Source: Xanthomonas translucens pv. translucens DSM 18974
GTDB lineage: Bacteria > Pseudomonadota > Gammaproteobacteria > Xanthomonadales > Xanthomonadaceae
Direction of reading: 5' to 3'
Length of the DNA stretch: 9,122 nucleotides
NCBI RefSeq assembly: GCF_000331775.1
Contig: NZ_CAPJ01000274.1
Coordinates: forward strand, 1-9,122
Each line of letters opens with the position of its first letter. Position 1 is the first letter of the stretch. Under the pieces are notes generated by a model that saw only the letters and a list, made by a program, of their open reading frames with translations, was not told the DNA's origin and ran no database searches. This document shows, in pieces, positions 1-6,822 of this stretch. Both the position numbers and the translations under genes were made by a program.

Positions 1-171
1 AGGTTCCTCGATCGGCTGGAAGAAGATCCGACCGGCTTGGCGACGGCTGTCGCTTCCCGGCTACGCCCGGGCATGGCCGCATGCCATGCGTGGGCACGCG
101 GTGCGTCACCACGCCAGCGCCGTTTCCGGCAAACTTGGCATCCACTTTTCCGCATCGCCGAACGAGCCGCC
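1..171. other. Left-edge sequence upstream of pepQ, no supported gene
   Basis: The pepQ frame is open leftwards to the window edge, but the predicted extension is Arg/Ala-rich and lies outside the normal 443-residue length of PepQ, so I treat it as non-coding or as belonging to an upstream gene I cannot resolve. A TTGGCA at 135-140 resembles a -35 box, but no good -10 follows at the right distance. I cannot assign a promoter or an upstream gene here. Confidence 0.4.
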
Positions 172-1503
172 ATGATCCAGCACGACCCCAGCGCCCTGTA
201 CGCCGCGCACCTGCGCACGCTGGCGCAACGCGCCGACACCGCGCTGGCGCGTGGCGGCTTCGAGCATCTGCTCGTGCCCAGCGGCAGCGTGCACTACCAA
301 CTGTTCGACGATCGCGATTACCCCTATGCAGTGAATCCGCAGTTCAAGGCCTGGCTACCGCTGACCCGGGTGCCGAATAGCTGGCTGGTGTACACCCCGG
401 GGCGCCGCCCGCAACTGATCTTCCACCAGCCGCGCGACTACTGGCACGTGGTGCCGGCCGCACCCAACGGCTGGTGGGTCGAGCATTGCGACATCCACAT
501 CATCCGCACGCCGGAACAAGCGCTGGCGCTGCTGCCGGGGCCGGCCGCGCACTGCGCGATCCTCGGCGAAGCGCAGAGCGCGCTGGGCGACTACGTGCCG
601 AACAATCCGGAGGCGGTGGTGAAGTACCTGGAATACCACCGCGCCTACAAGACCGACTACGAACTGGCGCTCATGCGCCAGGCGCAGCAGCTGGCGGTGC
701 GCGGACACCGCGCCGCCGAAGCCGCGTTCCGCGACGGCCGCAGCGAGTTCGAGATCCACATGGCGTATTGCAGTGCGGTCGGCCAGGACGCCAACGAACT
801 GCCGTACGGCAACATCATTGCGCTGAACGCGCACGGCGCGGTGTTGCACTACACCGAACTGGAGCGGCAGGCACCGGCGCCGCGGCGCAGTTTCCTGATC
901 GATGCCGGCGCTTCCGCGCACGGCTATGCCAGCGACATCACCCGCAGCTACGCCGCCGACACCGGCAGCGAGTTCCAGGCGCTGATCGACGCCATCGACG
1001 CCGCGCAGATCCGCATGGGCCACAGCGTGCGCGCCGGCGTGGACTACACGCAGTTGCACCTCGACGCGCACCTGGCGCTGATGGGCGTGCTCAAGGACTT
1101 CGGCGTGATCACCGTCTCGCCGGAAGCCGCGCTGGCCACCGGCGTCAGTGCCGCGTTCTTCCCGCATGGCCTCGGCCATCCGATCGGCCTGCAGGTGCAC
1201 GACGTGGCCGGCTTTGCCGCGAACGACCGCGGCGGCCGCATCGAGCGCCCCGCCGGCCATCCCTACCTGCGCATGACCCGCGTGCTCGAACCGGGCATGG
1301 TGGTGACGATCGAACCGGGCGTGTACTTCATCGACATGCTGCTGGACGAGGTCAAGAAGAGCGGCCACGCCGCCAGCGTGGACTGGAACCGGGTCGAGCA
1401 GTTCAAGCCCTACGGCGGCATCCGCATCGAAGACGAAGTGGCGTGCACCGAGGGCGAACCGGAGAACCTGACCCGTCCGGCGTTCGCTGCTTTGGCGGCC
1501 TGA
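172..1503 (+). CDS. pepQ: Xaa-Pro dipeptidase (prolidase), M24B family
   Basis: Predicted cytosolic dinuclear-metal prolidase that hydrolyses Xaa-Pro dipeptides, the last step in proline-peptide turnover. From ATG 172 it is 443 aa, the same length as E. coli PepQ. The N-terminal domain (about 1-165) precedes the pita-bread catalytic domain. All five metal ligands are visible: D244 and D255 in the segment starting LIDAGASAHGYASD, H336 in HGLGHPIGLQVHD, E381 in TIEPGVYF and E420 in GIRIEDEV. They sit 2-3 residues before the E. coli positions (246, 257, 339, 384, 423). The frame stays open upstream to a TTG at 37, but that extension is low-complexity and would lengthen the family N-terminus. The ribosome-binding site is weak (GAG at 164-166). 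It converges on pepP, whose product is of the same family, and a G-rich heptad repeat follows the stop. Confidence 0.95.
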   Translation: MIQHDPSALYAAHLRTLAQRADTALARGGFEHLLVPSGSVHYQLFDDRDYPYAVNPQFKAWLPLTRVPNSWLVYTPGRRPQLIFHQPRDYWHVVPAAPNGWWVEHCDIHIIRTPEQALALLPGPAAHCAILGEAQSALGDYVPNNPEAVVKYLEYHRAYKTDYELALMRQAQQLAVRGHRAAEAAFRDGRSEFEIHMAYCSAVGQDANELPYGNIIALNAHGAVLHYTELERQAPAPRRSFLIDAGASAHGYASDITRSYAADTGSEFQALIDAIDAAQIRMGHSVRAGVDYTQLHLDAHLALMGVLKDFGVITVSPEAALATGVSAAFFPHGLGHPIGLQVHDVAGFAANDRGGRIERPAGHPYLRMTRVLEPGMVVTIEPGVYFIDMLLDEVKKSGHAASVDWNRVEQFKPYGGIRIEDEVACTEGEPENLTRPAFAALAA

Positions 1504-1511
1504 CGGCCGCC

Positions 1512-1534
1512 GGGAATGGGGAATGGGGAATGGG
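1512..1534 (+). repeat. GGGAATG heptad repeat (3 copies), G-quadruplex motif
   Basis: Nine bases after the pepQ stop, the 7-bp unit GGGAATG occurs three times in perfect register (1512-1532), followed by GG. Degenerate relatives (GGGAATC at 1544-1550 and 1565-1571) continue to about 1572. The plus strand has four runs of at least three G separated by AAT, which fits a short-loop intramolecular G-quadruplex in the pepQ 3' UTR. Positions 1526-1536 are the exact reverse complement of 1640-1650, so the two sides of this junction could pair across 103 nt. Its role, for example in transcript ending, is inference. Confidence 0.75.
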
Positions 1535-1619
1535 AACAGCGCAGGGAATCGGAAATAAGGAACAGGGAATCGCAAAAGCAAAAGCGATCACCTGAGCGTC
1601 TCGCTTGCGACCGCCCATC

Positions 1620-2996
1620 TCACGCGCGACTCGCCGCTTTTCCCATTCCCGATTCTCCATTCCCGATTCGCGGCTCCCCAGCCATCAACCCCTCGATCTC
1701 CTCGGCGCTGCGTTCCAGCGCGGCGGTCAGCACGCGGTGGCCGGCGTCGGTGATCAGCACGTCGTCCTCGGTGCGGATACCGATGCCGCGCCACTTCGCG
1801 TGGACGGCCATGTCGTCGGGCGCGATGTACAGGCCCGGCTCGATGGTGAACACCATGCCCGGCTCCAGCAGGCGCGAGGCGCCGGCCAGCTTGTAGTCGC
1901 CCACGTCGTGCACGTCCAGGCCGAGCCAATGCCCGGTCTTGTGCCGGTAGAAGCGCTGGTAGCCGCCATCGGCCAGCTGCTGTTGCAGTGTGCCCTTGAG
2001 CAGGCCCAGCCGCAGCAGGCCTTCGGTGAGAGTCTGCAGCGCCGCCAGGTGCCCGGCCTCGTAGGCCACGCCGGGCCGCGCCTGCGCCAGCGCCGCGGCA
2101 TGCGCGGCGCCGACCAGGTCGTGCAGCGCGCGCTGTTCGGCGTTGAAGCGGCCGCTCACCGGGAAGGTGCGGGTGATGTCGGCGGCATAGCCGCGGTACT
2201 CGGCGCCGGCGTCGACCAGCACCAACTCGCCGGCGCGCAGGCGCGCGGCGTTGGCGCGGTAATGCAGCACGCAGGCGTTGGCCCCGCTGCCGACGATGCT
2301 GCCGTACGCCGGCCAGGCGTCGCCGGCGCGGAACTCGCGCTCGATCTCGGCCTGCAACTGGTATTCGTGGATGCCAGGCCGCGCCAGCCGCATCGCCGCG
2401 CGATGCGCGGCCACGCTGAGGTCCGCGGCGACCTGCATCAGCGCGATCTCGTCGCGCGACTTGAACAGGCGCTGCTCGTGCAGCAGATGGCCCAGTTCCA
2501 GGAACTCGTGCGGCGGCTGCGCGCCATGCCGCACCTGCTCGCGCACCCGATTGACCCAGCCGATCAGCTTGAGGTCGAAATCGACATCGCGGCCGAAGTG
2601 GTAGTACACCCGCGAGCGGCCTTCCAGCAGGCCCGGCAGGATCTCGTCGAGGTCCTCGATCGGATACGCATCGTCCATGCCGTAGCGTTGCACCGCGCCT
2701 TCCTGGCCGGCGCGCGGGCCGTCCCAGGCCTCGCGCTCGGGATCGCGCTCGCGGCAGAACAGCAGCGTCTCGCCGTGCTTGCGGCCCGGCACCAGCACCA
2801 ACACCGCCTCCGGCTCGGGGAAACCGCACAAGTACCAGAAGTCCGAATCCTGCCGGTACGGGTAATGCGTGTCGTGGCTGCGCACCCGCTCCGGTGCGCT
2901 CGGCAGCACCAGGATGGCGTGGTCGCCGGCCATGTCCATCAACTGTTTGCGCCGACGCGCGTATTCGCCCGCGCCGATACCGGTGAGCCGCTTCAT
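1620..2996 (-). CDS. pepP: Xaa-Pro aminopeptidase (aminopeptidase P), M24B family
   Basis: Predicted cytosolic Mn-dependent aminopeptidase that removes an N-terminal residue preceding proline. The product is 458 aa from the ATG at 2996. The N-terminal AMP_N-type domain (about 1-135) carries the typical SDFWYLCGFPEPEAV; the catalytic domain has ligands D262 and D273 (LVDAGAEYRGYAADITR), H356 (HKTGHWLGLDVHD), E386 (TIEPGLY) and E410 (GIRTEDDV), matching E. coli D260, D271, H354, E383 and E406. The upstream ygfB stop and this start overlap as TGATG, sharing one base, so translation is probably coupled. An upstream in-frame Met would overlap ygfB further and is not needed. Residues about 443-453 (RIGNGESGMGK) are encoded by heptad repeat DNA and look like an acquired tail beyond the family end near LMAG. 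In E. coli ubiH follows pepP; here pepQ converges instead. Confidence 0.95.
   Translation of the reverse strand: MKRLTGIGAGEYARRRKQLMDMAGDHAILVLPSAPERVRSHDTHYPYRQDSDFWYLCGFPEPEAVLVLVPGRKHGETLLFCRERDPEREAWDGPRAGQEGAVQRYGMDDAYPIEDLDEILPGLLEGRSRVYYHFGRDVDFDLKLIGWVNRVREQVRHGAQPPHEFLELGHLLHEQRLFKSRDEIALMQVAADLSVAAHRAAMRLARPGIHEYQLQAEIEREFRAGDAWPAYGSIVGSGANACVLHYRANAARLRAGELVLVDAGAEYRGYAADITRTFPVSGRFNAEQRALHDLVGAAHAAALAQARPGVAYEAGHLAALQTLTEGLLRLGLLKGTLQQQLADGGYQRFYRHKTGHWLGLDVHDVGDYKLAGASRLLEPGMVFTIEPGLYIAPDDMAVHAKWRGIGIRTEDDVLITDAGHRVLTAALERSAEEIEGLMAGEPRIGNGESGMGKAASRA
1640..1670 (-). repeat. Inverted partner heptad repeat inside the 3' end of pepP
   Basis: Read on the minus strand this stretch is a run of degenerate heptads (GGGAATG, GAGAATC, GGGAATG types), the same family as the repeat after pepQ but in the opposite orientation. 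Positions 1640-1650 match 1526-1536 as an 11-bp perfect inverted repeat. A second pair is AAAAGCG at 1580-1586 with CGCTTTT at 1635-1641. No compact hairpin with a U-tract is present, so I do not call a terminator. The stretch is translated as part of PepP. Confidence 0.65.
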
Positions 2997-3541
2997 CAGT
3001 TCAGGCGTTGCCGGTGGCGCGGGCCGAGCACGCAATCGCTGTGCAGTAGCAAGGCCGCCACGCGCACGAACTCCTCGATCTCGGCCAGCGCGTCCTCGTC
3101 CTCGTCGCCGCTGTCGAAATCGTCGGTGCTGGCCTGGGCCAGCCGCGCCAGATCCTGCAGCGACTCTTCACCCTCTTCCGACAACGGCGGCTTGGCGCCG
3201 GCAGCCAGGCCGAAGCCGCCGAGAAAGCCGCGGCACCAGTCGAACAGGGCGTCGGCGCGCTCGGACAGCGGCGCGCCGGCATCGGCCAGCACCAGGTCGA
3301 AGGCGAAGTCGCGGTCCTCCAGCTGCGCGGCGCTGGCCTCGCGCAGCCGGTCCAGCACGTCGCCGCTGCGCGGCGTGGCGATGCCGGCATCGGCCAGCAC
3401 TGCCGCCGGCCACGCCGCCAGGTTGGCGCCGCCGCCTGCCAGCCAGCCGCACAACGCACCGTGGAGTTCGGCCGCCGACGCGGCCAGGCCCAGTTGCTGG
3501 CTGGCTTGGGTGACGTCGTCGGCGCTGGGAAGTTCGATCAT
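2996..3541 (-). CDS. ygfB: YgfB/UPF0149 family protein
   Basis: A 181-aa acidic helical protein, near the usual length of about 190 aa. Family signatures are [16 protein letters not shown] (22-37), [19 protein letters not shown] (91-109) and [20 protein letters not shown] (151-170), with an acidic linker [11 protein letters not shown] (140-150). No signal peptide or membrane segment is visible. The biochemical role is not settled; in Pseudomonas aeruginosa YgfB has been reported to dampen an AlpA-dependent antitermination pathway affecting beta-lactam tolerance, and whether that applies here is unknown. The gene precedes pepP with a 1-bp stop/start overlap, as in the ygfB-pepP operon of other gammaproteobacteria. 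The start ATG at 3541 fits the family N-terminus, but no strong Shine-Dalgarno site precedes it. A longer in-frame reading to 3889 would run through the promoter region and into the divergent gene and is rejected. Confidence 0.9.
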   Translation of the reverse strand: MIELPSADDVTQASQQLGLAASAAELHGALCGWLAGGGANLAAWPAAVLADAGIATPRSGDVLDRLREASAAQLEDRDFAFDLVLADAGAPLSERADALFDWCRGFLGGFGLAAGAKPPLSEEGEESLQDLARLAQASTDDFDSGDEDEDALAEIEEFVRVAALLLHSDCVLGPRHRQRLN

Positions 3542-3604
3542 GGACGCAAGGCCTGTTGTGCGCTCGCCACGGGAGTCGGGTCCAGCGGCGGAGCGGGACT
3601 GCGC

Positions 3605-3613
3605 AGTGTAGCA
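3605..3613 (-). promoter_or_regulatory. Predicted extended -10 promoter for ygfB-pepP
   Basis: On the minus strand the sequence reads TGCTACACT, a TGn motif joined to a TACACT hexamer (4 of 6 to TATAAT). No good -35 is found, which is tolerable for extended -10 promoters. Transcription would begin near 3598, giving a leader of about 57 nt before the ygfB ATG. Sequence reading only; not experimentally supported. Confidence 0.45.
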
Positions 3614-3633
3614 ATCCGCATCTGCCGCGCTGC

Positions 3634-3663
3634 TTGTTAAGGCTTCCGGCAGGCGCCTACACT
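3634..3663 (+). promoter_or_regulatory. Predicted sigma70-type promoter for the GGDEF-EAL gene
   Basis: TTGTTA (3634-3639) and TACACT (3658-3663) are separated by 18 bp, each matching 4 of 6 consensus bases. Transcription would start near 3670, leaving a leader of about 30 nt before the ATG at 3701. The element is divergent from the ygfB promoter, with about 50 bp between the two -10 boxes, so one regulator could affect both. Confidence 0.45.
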
Positions 3664-3700
3664 CAACCACCTCTTTCACGACCGAAGCCCTCTTCCCGCC

Positions 3701-5920
3701 ATGTCGATCGAGCACGTCGCTGCGGGAATTGCCGGCCATGCCGGCACGGACTGGCGTTGGGGCTGGGCCGCGGCCGCCGCGGTGCTGGCGGTGGCCACGG
3801 TGGTCTCGGTGCTGCAAGCGCTGCACTGGCGGCGGCGCATGCAGCAGCAGTTGCAGCGCCAGCAGCAGCTGCAGCAGCGCGACCGCCATCTGAAGCTGGC
3901 GCTATGGGCCTCCGGCGAGCACTTCTGGGACTACGACCTGCAGCAGCGCAAGCTGCGCCGGATGCGCGCCGACGAAGCGGCGCCGCATGCGCAGGAGATC
4001 ACCATGGTGATCCGCGAGGACGACCCGCTGCACATCCACCCCGACGACGTGCCGCAGGCCGAGCGCGCGCTGCGCGAACACCTGCAGGGACTGACCCCGG
4101 TGTACGTGGCCGAGTACCGGGTGGACCTGGCAGGCGACGGGGCGTGGCTGTGGGCACGGGTGCGCGGCCGCGTGGTCGACTACGGCGCCGACGGCAAGCC
4201 GCGTCGGCTCGCCGGCACCGCGCGCGACATCACCTCGCACCGCCAGGCCGACCTGGAACGGCGCATCGCCAGCGAAGTGCTGCGCAGCATGAGCGAAGCG
4301 GTCGCGGTGCTGGACCAAGACTTCCGCTTCATCTCGGTCAACCCGGCCTTCACCCGCATCACCGGCTACAGCGAACGCGAAGTGCTCGGCCAGCCGATGG
4401 CGCTGCTCGACCATGCGCCCGATATCCCTGCGCCGCCGTCGCACGACCACGGCCGGCCCTGGCGCGGCGAAGCCTGGAAGCGGCGCAAGGACGGCCTGGA
4501 AATCCTCTGCCACGTACGCCGCAACACGGTCGTCGATGCCGACCGCCGGCACAGCTTCCATGTGGTGGTGCTGGAAGACATCACCGACCAGAAGCGCGCC
4601 GAGCAGGAACTGCGCTACCTGGCCAACTACGACACGCTGACCAGCCTGCCCAACCGCGCGCTGCTGTCCGAACGGCTGGCGCGCGCGATCGTGCGGGCGC
4701 GGCGCCAGGGCAGCGCGGTGGCGGTGCTGTTCCTGGACCTGGATCGGTTCAAGGACATCAACGATTCGCTCGGCCATGCGGTCGGCGACCGGGTGCTGCG
4801 CGCGGTCGCCGACCGCCTGCAGCAGGCGGTGGGGCCGCAGCACACGGTCGCGCGCCTGGCCGGCGACGAATTCACCGTGGTGGTGGAAGACATCGCCGGC
4901 CAGGCCGAGGCCGAGGCCGTCGCCGCACGCGTGCTGGCCGCGTTCGATGCGCCGCTGCAACTGGAGGACGGCCGCGAAGTGGCGATCTCCTCCTCGATCG
5001 GCATCTCGCTGTTCCCGCAGCACGCCTTGCTGCCCAGCGAGCTGCTCAAGCACGCCGACACCGCCATGTACCAAGCCAAGGCGGCGGGGCGCCGCAACGT
5101 GCAGGCGTATTCGGCGCGCATGGACGAGGCCACCCGCCATCGCGCCACGCTGGCCAGCACGCTGCGCAAGATCCCGCTCGACCAGGAACTGAAGCTGGTC
5201 TACCAGCCGCGCTATTCGCTGCGCGAGCAGCGCGTGGTCGGGGTGGAAGCGCTGCTGCGCTGGCACAGCGCCGATTTCGGCACGGTTTCGCCGAGCCAGT
5301 TCATTCCCCTGGCCGAGGAAACCGGGCTGATCATGGAGATCGGCGAGTGGGTGCTGCGCCAGGCCTGCGGCACGCTGCGCGCATGGCGCCAGCTGGGCCT
5401 GACCGAGCTGTGCATGTCGGTAAACGTGTCGGCGATCCAGCTCGAGCGCGGCGACCTGCCGGCGATGATGGAGCGGATCCTGGGCGAGACCGGGGTCCCG
5501 GCCGCCAGCGTCGAGCTGGAACTGACCGAAAGCGTGGTGATGTCGCAGGTCGGCAAGAACGCCGCCACCCTGCACGCCTGCCGCGCCCTCGGCCTGGCCC
5601 TGGCGATCGACGACTTCGGCACCGGCTATTCGTCGCTGGCCTACCTGAAGCGCTTGCCGATCAACACCTTGAAGATCGACCAGGAGTTCATCAGCGACCT
5701 GACCCGCGATCCGGACGACGAGGCGATCACCAGTACCATCATCGCGATGGGCCACTCGCTGGCGCTGAACGTGGTCGCAGAAGGCGTGGAGCAGCCCGGC
5801 CAGCTGGCGTTCCTGCGCCAGCACGGCTGCGACGAGATCCAGGGCCACCTGGTCGCACCGGCACTGGAACCGGAGGCCTGCCTGCAGTTGCTGCGGCAGC
5901 CGTTGCTGCTGCCCGCCTGA
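3701..5920 (+). CDS. Membrane-anchored PAS-PAS-GGDEF-EAL cyclic di-GMP protein
   Basis: A 739-aa protein predicted to act on c-di-GMP at the inner membrane. Order: one transmembrane helix (about 20-42); a Gln/Arg-rich linker (43-61); a PAS-like domain (about 62-178, starting near [10 protein letters not shown]); a second PAS domain (about 190-297, with [21 protein letters not shown]); GGDEF (about 304-468); EAL (about 485-733). The GGDEF signature is AGDEF at 387-391, with D346 and D389/E390 kept. The product-inhibition RxxD position reads GPQH, so the I-site is absent. The EAL domain has the full catalytic set: E516, N575, E607, D637, D638, K658, E694, Q714, with spacing almost identical to RocR, and loop 6 reads [11 protein letters not shown] infer phosphodiesterase activity, with the GGDEF domain active or regulatory. 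The N-terminal segment resembles the region after the membrane helix of larger sensor proteins, so a shortened sensor is possible. No clear Shine-Dalgarno site precedes the ATG. The gene name is not recognised. Confidence 0.93.
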   Translation: MSIEHVAAGIAGHAGTDWRWGWAAAAAVLAVATVVSVLQALHWRRRMQQQLQRQQQLQQRDRHLKLALWASGEHFWDYDLQQRKLRRMRADEAAPHAQEITMVIREDDPLHIHPDDVPQAERALREHLQGLTPVYVAEYRVDLAGDGAWLWARVRGRVVDYGADGKPRRLAGTARDITSHRQADLERRIASEVLRSMSEAVAVLDQDFRFISVNPAFTRITGYSEREVLGQPMALLDHAPDIPAPPSHDHGRPWRGEAWKRRKDGLEILCHVRRNTVVDADRRHSFHVVVLEDITDQKRAEQELRYLANYDTLTSLPNRALLSERLARAIVRARRQGSAVAVLFLDLDRFKDINDSLGHAVGDRVLRAVADRLQQAVGPQHTVARLAGDEFTVVVEDIAGQAEAEAVAARVLAAFDAPLQLEDGREVAISSSIGISLFPQHALLPSELLKHADTAMYQAKAAGRRNVQAYSARMDEATRHRATLASTLRKIPLDQELKLVYQPRYSLREQRVVGVEALLRWHSADFGTVSPSQFIPLAEETGLIMEIGEWVLRQACGTLRAWRQLGLTELCMSVNVSAIQLERGDLPAMMERILGETGVPAASVELELTESVVMSQVGKNAATLHACRALGLALAIDDFGTGYSSLAYLKRLPINTLKIDQEFISDLTRDPDDEAITSTIIAMGHSLALNVVAEGVEQPGQLAFLRQHGCDEIQGHLVAPALEPEACLQLLRQPLLLPA

Positions 5921-5950
5921 GCGGCGGCCGTCGCGGCGTCTGCCGGCGTC

Positions 5951-5980
5951 TTGACCGCCACTCCGACGCATGCCTATCGT
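5951..5980 (+). promoter_or_regulatory. Predicted promoter of the coiled-coil/zapA unit (leaderless start)
   Basis: TTGACC (5951-5956, 5 of 6) and TATCGT (5975-5980, 4 of 6) are separated by 18 bp. Transcription is expected 6-8 nt downstream, about 5987-5988, which is the A of the ATG at 5988. The mRNA would then be leaderless or nearly so. This decides the start: the in-frame ATG at 5970 lies upstream of the -10 box and would not be in the transcript. Confidence 0.6.
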
Positions 5981-5987
5981 GGGCGCC

Positions 5988-6209
5988 ATGGACAGCCCCG
6001 ACGCCCTCGCCCAGCTCCGCACCCTCGCCGCACGCGTGGAAACGCTGGTCGAGCGCTGCCAGCGCCTCACCGACGAAAACCGCAGCCTGCGCCAGCAGCA
6101 GGAGCAGTTGATCGGCGAGCGCTCGCAGCTGCTGACCAAGAACGAACAGGCGCGCTCGCGGGTCGAAGCGATGATCACCCGGCTCAAGTCGTTGGAGCAG
6201 CACACGTGA
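5988..6209 (+). CDS. Small coiled-coil protein, TIGR02449-like, upstream of zapA
   Basis: A 73-aa cytosolic protein that is almost entirely predicted coiled coil: hydrophobic heptads run from about residue 7 to 70 (LRTLAARVETLVERCQRL, then Leu/Gln/Arg-rich repeats). Size, composition and position just before zapA fit the small uncharacterised family TIGR02449, and it resembles ZapB-type division coiled coils in form only. The ATG at 5988 is preferred over the in-frame ATG at 5970 because the promoter's -10 box lies between them. Its TGA overlaps the GTG start of zapA (GTGA), so the two are probably translated in a coupled way. A role alongside ZapA at the Z-ring is inference from context. Confidence 0.8.
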   Translation: MDSPDALAQLRTLAARVETLVERCQRLTDENRSLRQQQEQLIGERSQLLTKNEQARSRVEAMITRLKSLEQHT

Positions 6210-6499
6210 GCGAACCGGTCAGCGTCCGCATCCTCGATCGCGAATACACCGTCGGCGTCGAAGCCGAAGAGCGCGACAGCCTGCTCGCCGCCGCGCGCCT
6301 GCTCGACGCGAAGATGCGCGAGGTGCGCGGCAGCAACCGCATGGCCGCGGTGGACCGGGTCGCGGTGCTGGCCGCCTTGAACCTGGCGCACGAACTGCAA
6401 CAACTGCGCGACGAGCAGGCGCGGCGCGATCATGAGATGGCGCGCACGCTCGCCGATCTCAATCGCAGGCTCGACGGTGTGGTCGATACGGCGCGTTGA
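6206..6499 (+). CDS. zapA: Cell division protein ZapA
   Basis: A 97-aa protein matching ZapA, the cytosolic factor that binds and crosslinks FtsZ filaments at the division ring. The N-terminal part (SEPVSVRILDREYTVGVEAE) gives the compact beta-rich head, followed by the conserved LLAAARLLDAKMREVRGSNR and DRVAVLAALNLAHELQQLR, and a C-terminal helix rich in Arg/Asp/Leu that forms the tetramerising coiled coil. The start is GTG at 6206, inside the stop of the preceding small gene; no ATG suits the family N-terminus. Length is slightly below the 109 aa of E. coli ZapA. The 6S RNA gene follows about 97 bp downstream, the same zapA-ssrS order as in E. coli. Confidence 0.93.
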   Translation: MSEPVSVRILDREYTVGVEAEERDSLLAAARLLDAKMREVRGSNRMAAVDRVAVLAALNLAHELQQLRDEQARRDHEMARTLADLNRRLDGVVDTAR

Positions 6500-6584
6500 T
6501 ATACCCATCGCATTTCCATCATCAACGTGAATTGCCGCGTACTGCGCGACCGACGAACGGACTAGCCAAGCGCGGCGACAGCGC

Positions 6585-6590
6585 TATACT
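6585..6590 (+). promoter_or_regulatory. Predicted -10 box of the 6S RNA promoter
   Basis: TATACT matches 5 of 6 bases of the -10 consensus and lies 6-7 nt before the expected 5' end of 6S RNA (about 6597). No convincing -35 hexamer is seen at 16-18 bp (best candidate matches 2 of 6), so an activator or processing from a zapA read-through transcript may contribute. Confidence 0.6.
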
Positions 6591-6596
6591 TCAGTT

Positions 6597-6784
6597 GCGT
6601 TCTCTGCTGTAAACGACAGCGTGTGCAAACATTCGCCTTGTCCCTTAATTACGACCACGGGATGGCGACGGAATCGGGTGTGCAGGTCCGCCTCGTAGCG
6701 GGAAGCCCGATGGTTCCCCAGCTATCCCACTTGAACCCCGGGTTCAAGGTCGTTTCGCACGCATCGTCATGGCGGAGAATGCAA
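6597..6784 (+). ncRNA. ssrS: 6S RNA
   Basis: About 188 nt (E. coli: 184 nt), folding into the 6S shape that mimics an open promoter and sequesters sigma70-RNA polymerase in stationary phase. Seen by eye: a closing stem pairing 6595-6609 with 6770-6784 (15 pairs with G-U); 6613-6616 with 6764-6767; 6619-6630 with 6752-6762 (one bulge); an open central bubble whose 3' strand holds the hallmark hairpin CTTGAACC-CCG-GGTTCAAG (6730-6748), very like the E. coli one; and an apical arm starting 6659-6666 with 6721-6728, then 6671-6679 with 6706-6717. The 5' bubble strand (about 6631-6658, including TCCCTTAATT) is the likely template for product RNA synthesis. Position between zapA and ygfA matches other gammaproteobacteria. 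Exact ends are inferred from the closing helix and the -10 box. Confidence 0.93.
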
Positions 6785-6790
6785 TATCCC

Positions 6791-6822
6791 GGAAACGGCG
6801 CCGCAAGGCGCCGTTTCCTTTT
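6791..6822 (+). terminator. Intrinsic terminator after 6S RNA
   Basis: A perfect 12-bp stem, GGAAACGGCGCC (6791-6802) with GGCGCCGTTTCC (6807-6818), closed by a GCAA loop of the GNRA type and followed by TTTT (6819-6822). It lies 6 nt after the inferred mature 3' end of 6S RNA, so the primary transcript would be trimmed back. It should also separate ygfA from 6S transcription, unlike the E. coli ssrS-ygfA cotranscript. Confidence 0.93.

Noticed and set aside
355..1581. 408-aa open frame on the minus strand
   Set aside because: Antisense shadow of pepQ; rich in His, Arg, Val and Ala with no recognisable domain.
1605..3611. 668-aa open frame on the plus strand
   Set aside because: It lies antisense to pepP and ygfB, whose catalytic or family motifs are intact on the minus strand.
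5970..5987. Upstream ATG for the small coiled-coil gene
   Set aside because: The predicted -10 box (5975-5980) lies downstream of this ATG, so it would not be transcribed from that promoter, and the coiled coil begins after 5988.
3556..6111. 851-aa open frame on the plus strand in another frame
   Set aside because: It overlaps the GGDEF-EAL gene in a shifted frame and is dominated by Arg, Ala, Gly and Pro, the mark of a GC-rich out-of-frame reading.
6500..6505. TATACC just after zapA as a second 6S promoter
   Set aside because: No matching -35 element at 16-18 bp (GTGTGG found), so it cannot be separated from chance.
3902..6508. 868-aa open frame on the minus strand
   Set aside because: It is antisense to the GGDEF-EAL gene, the coiled-coil gene and zapA, all with clear family motifs. 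Long stop-free shadows are normal at this GC content, and its composition shows no domain.
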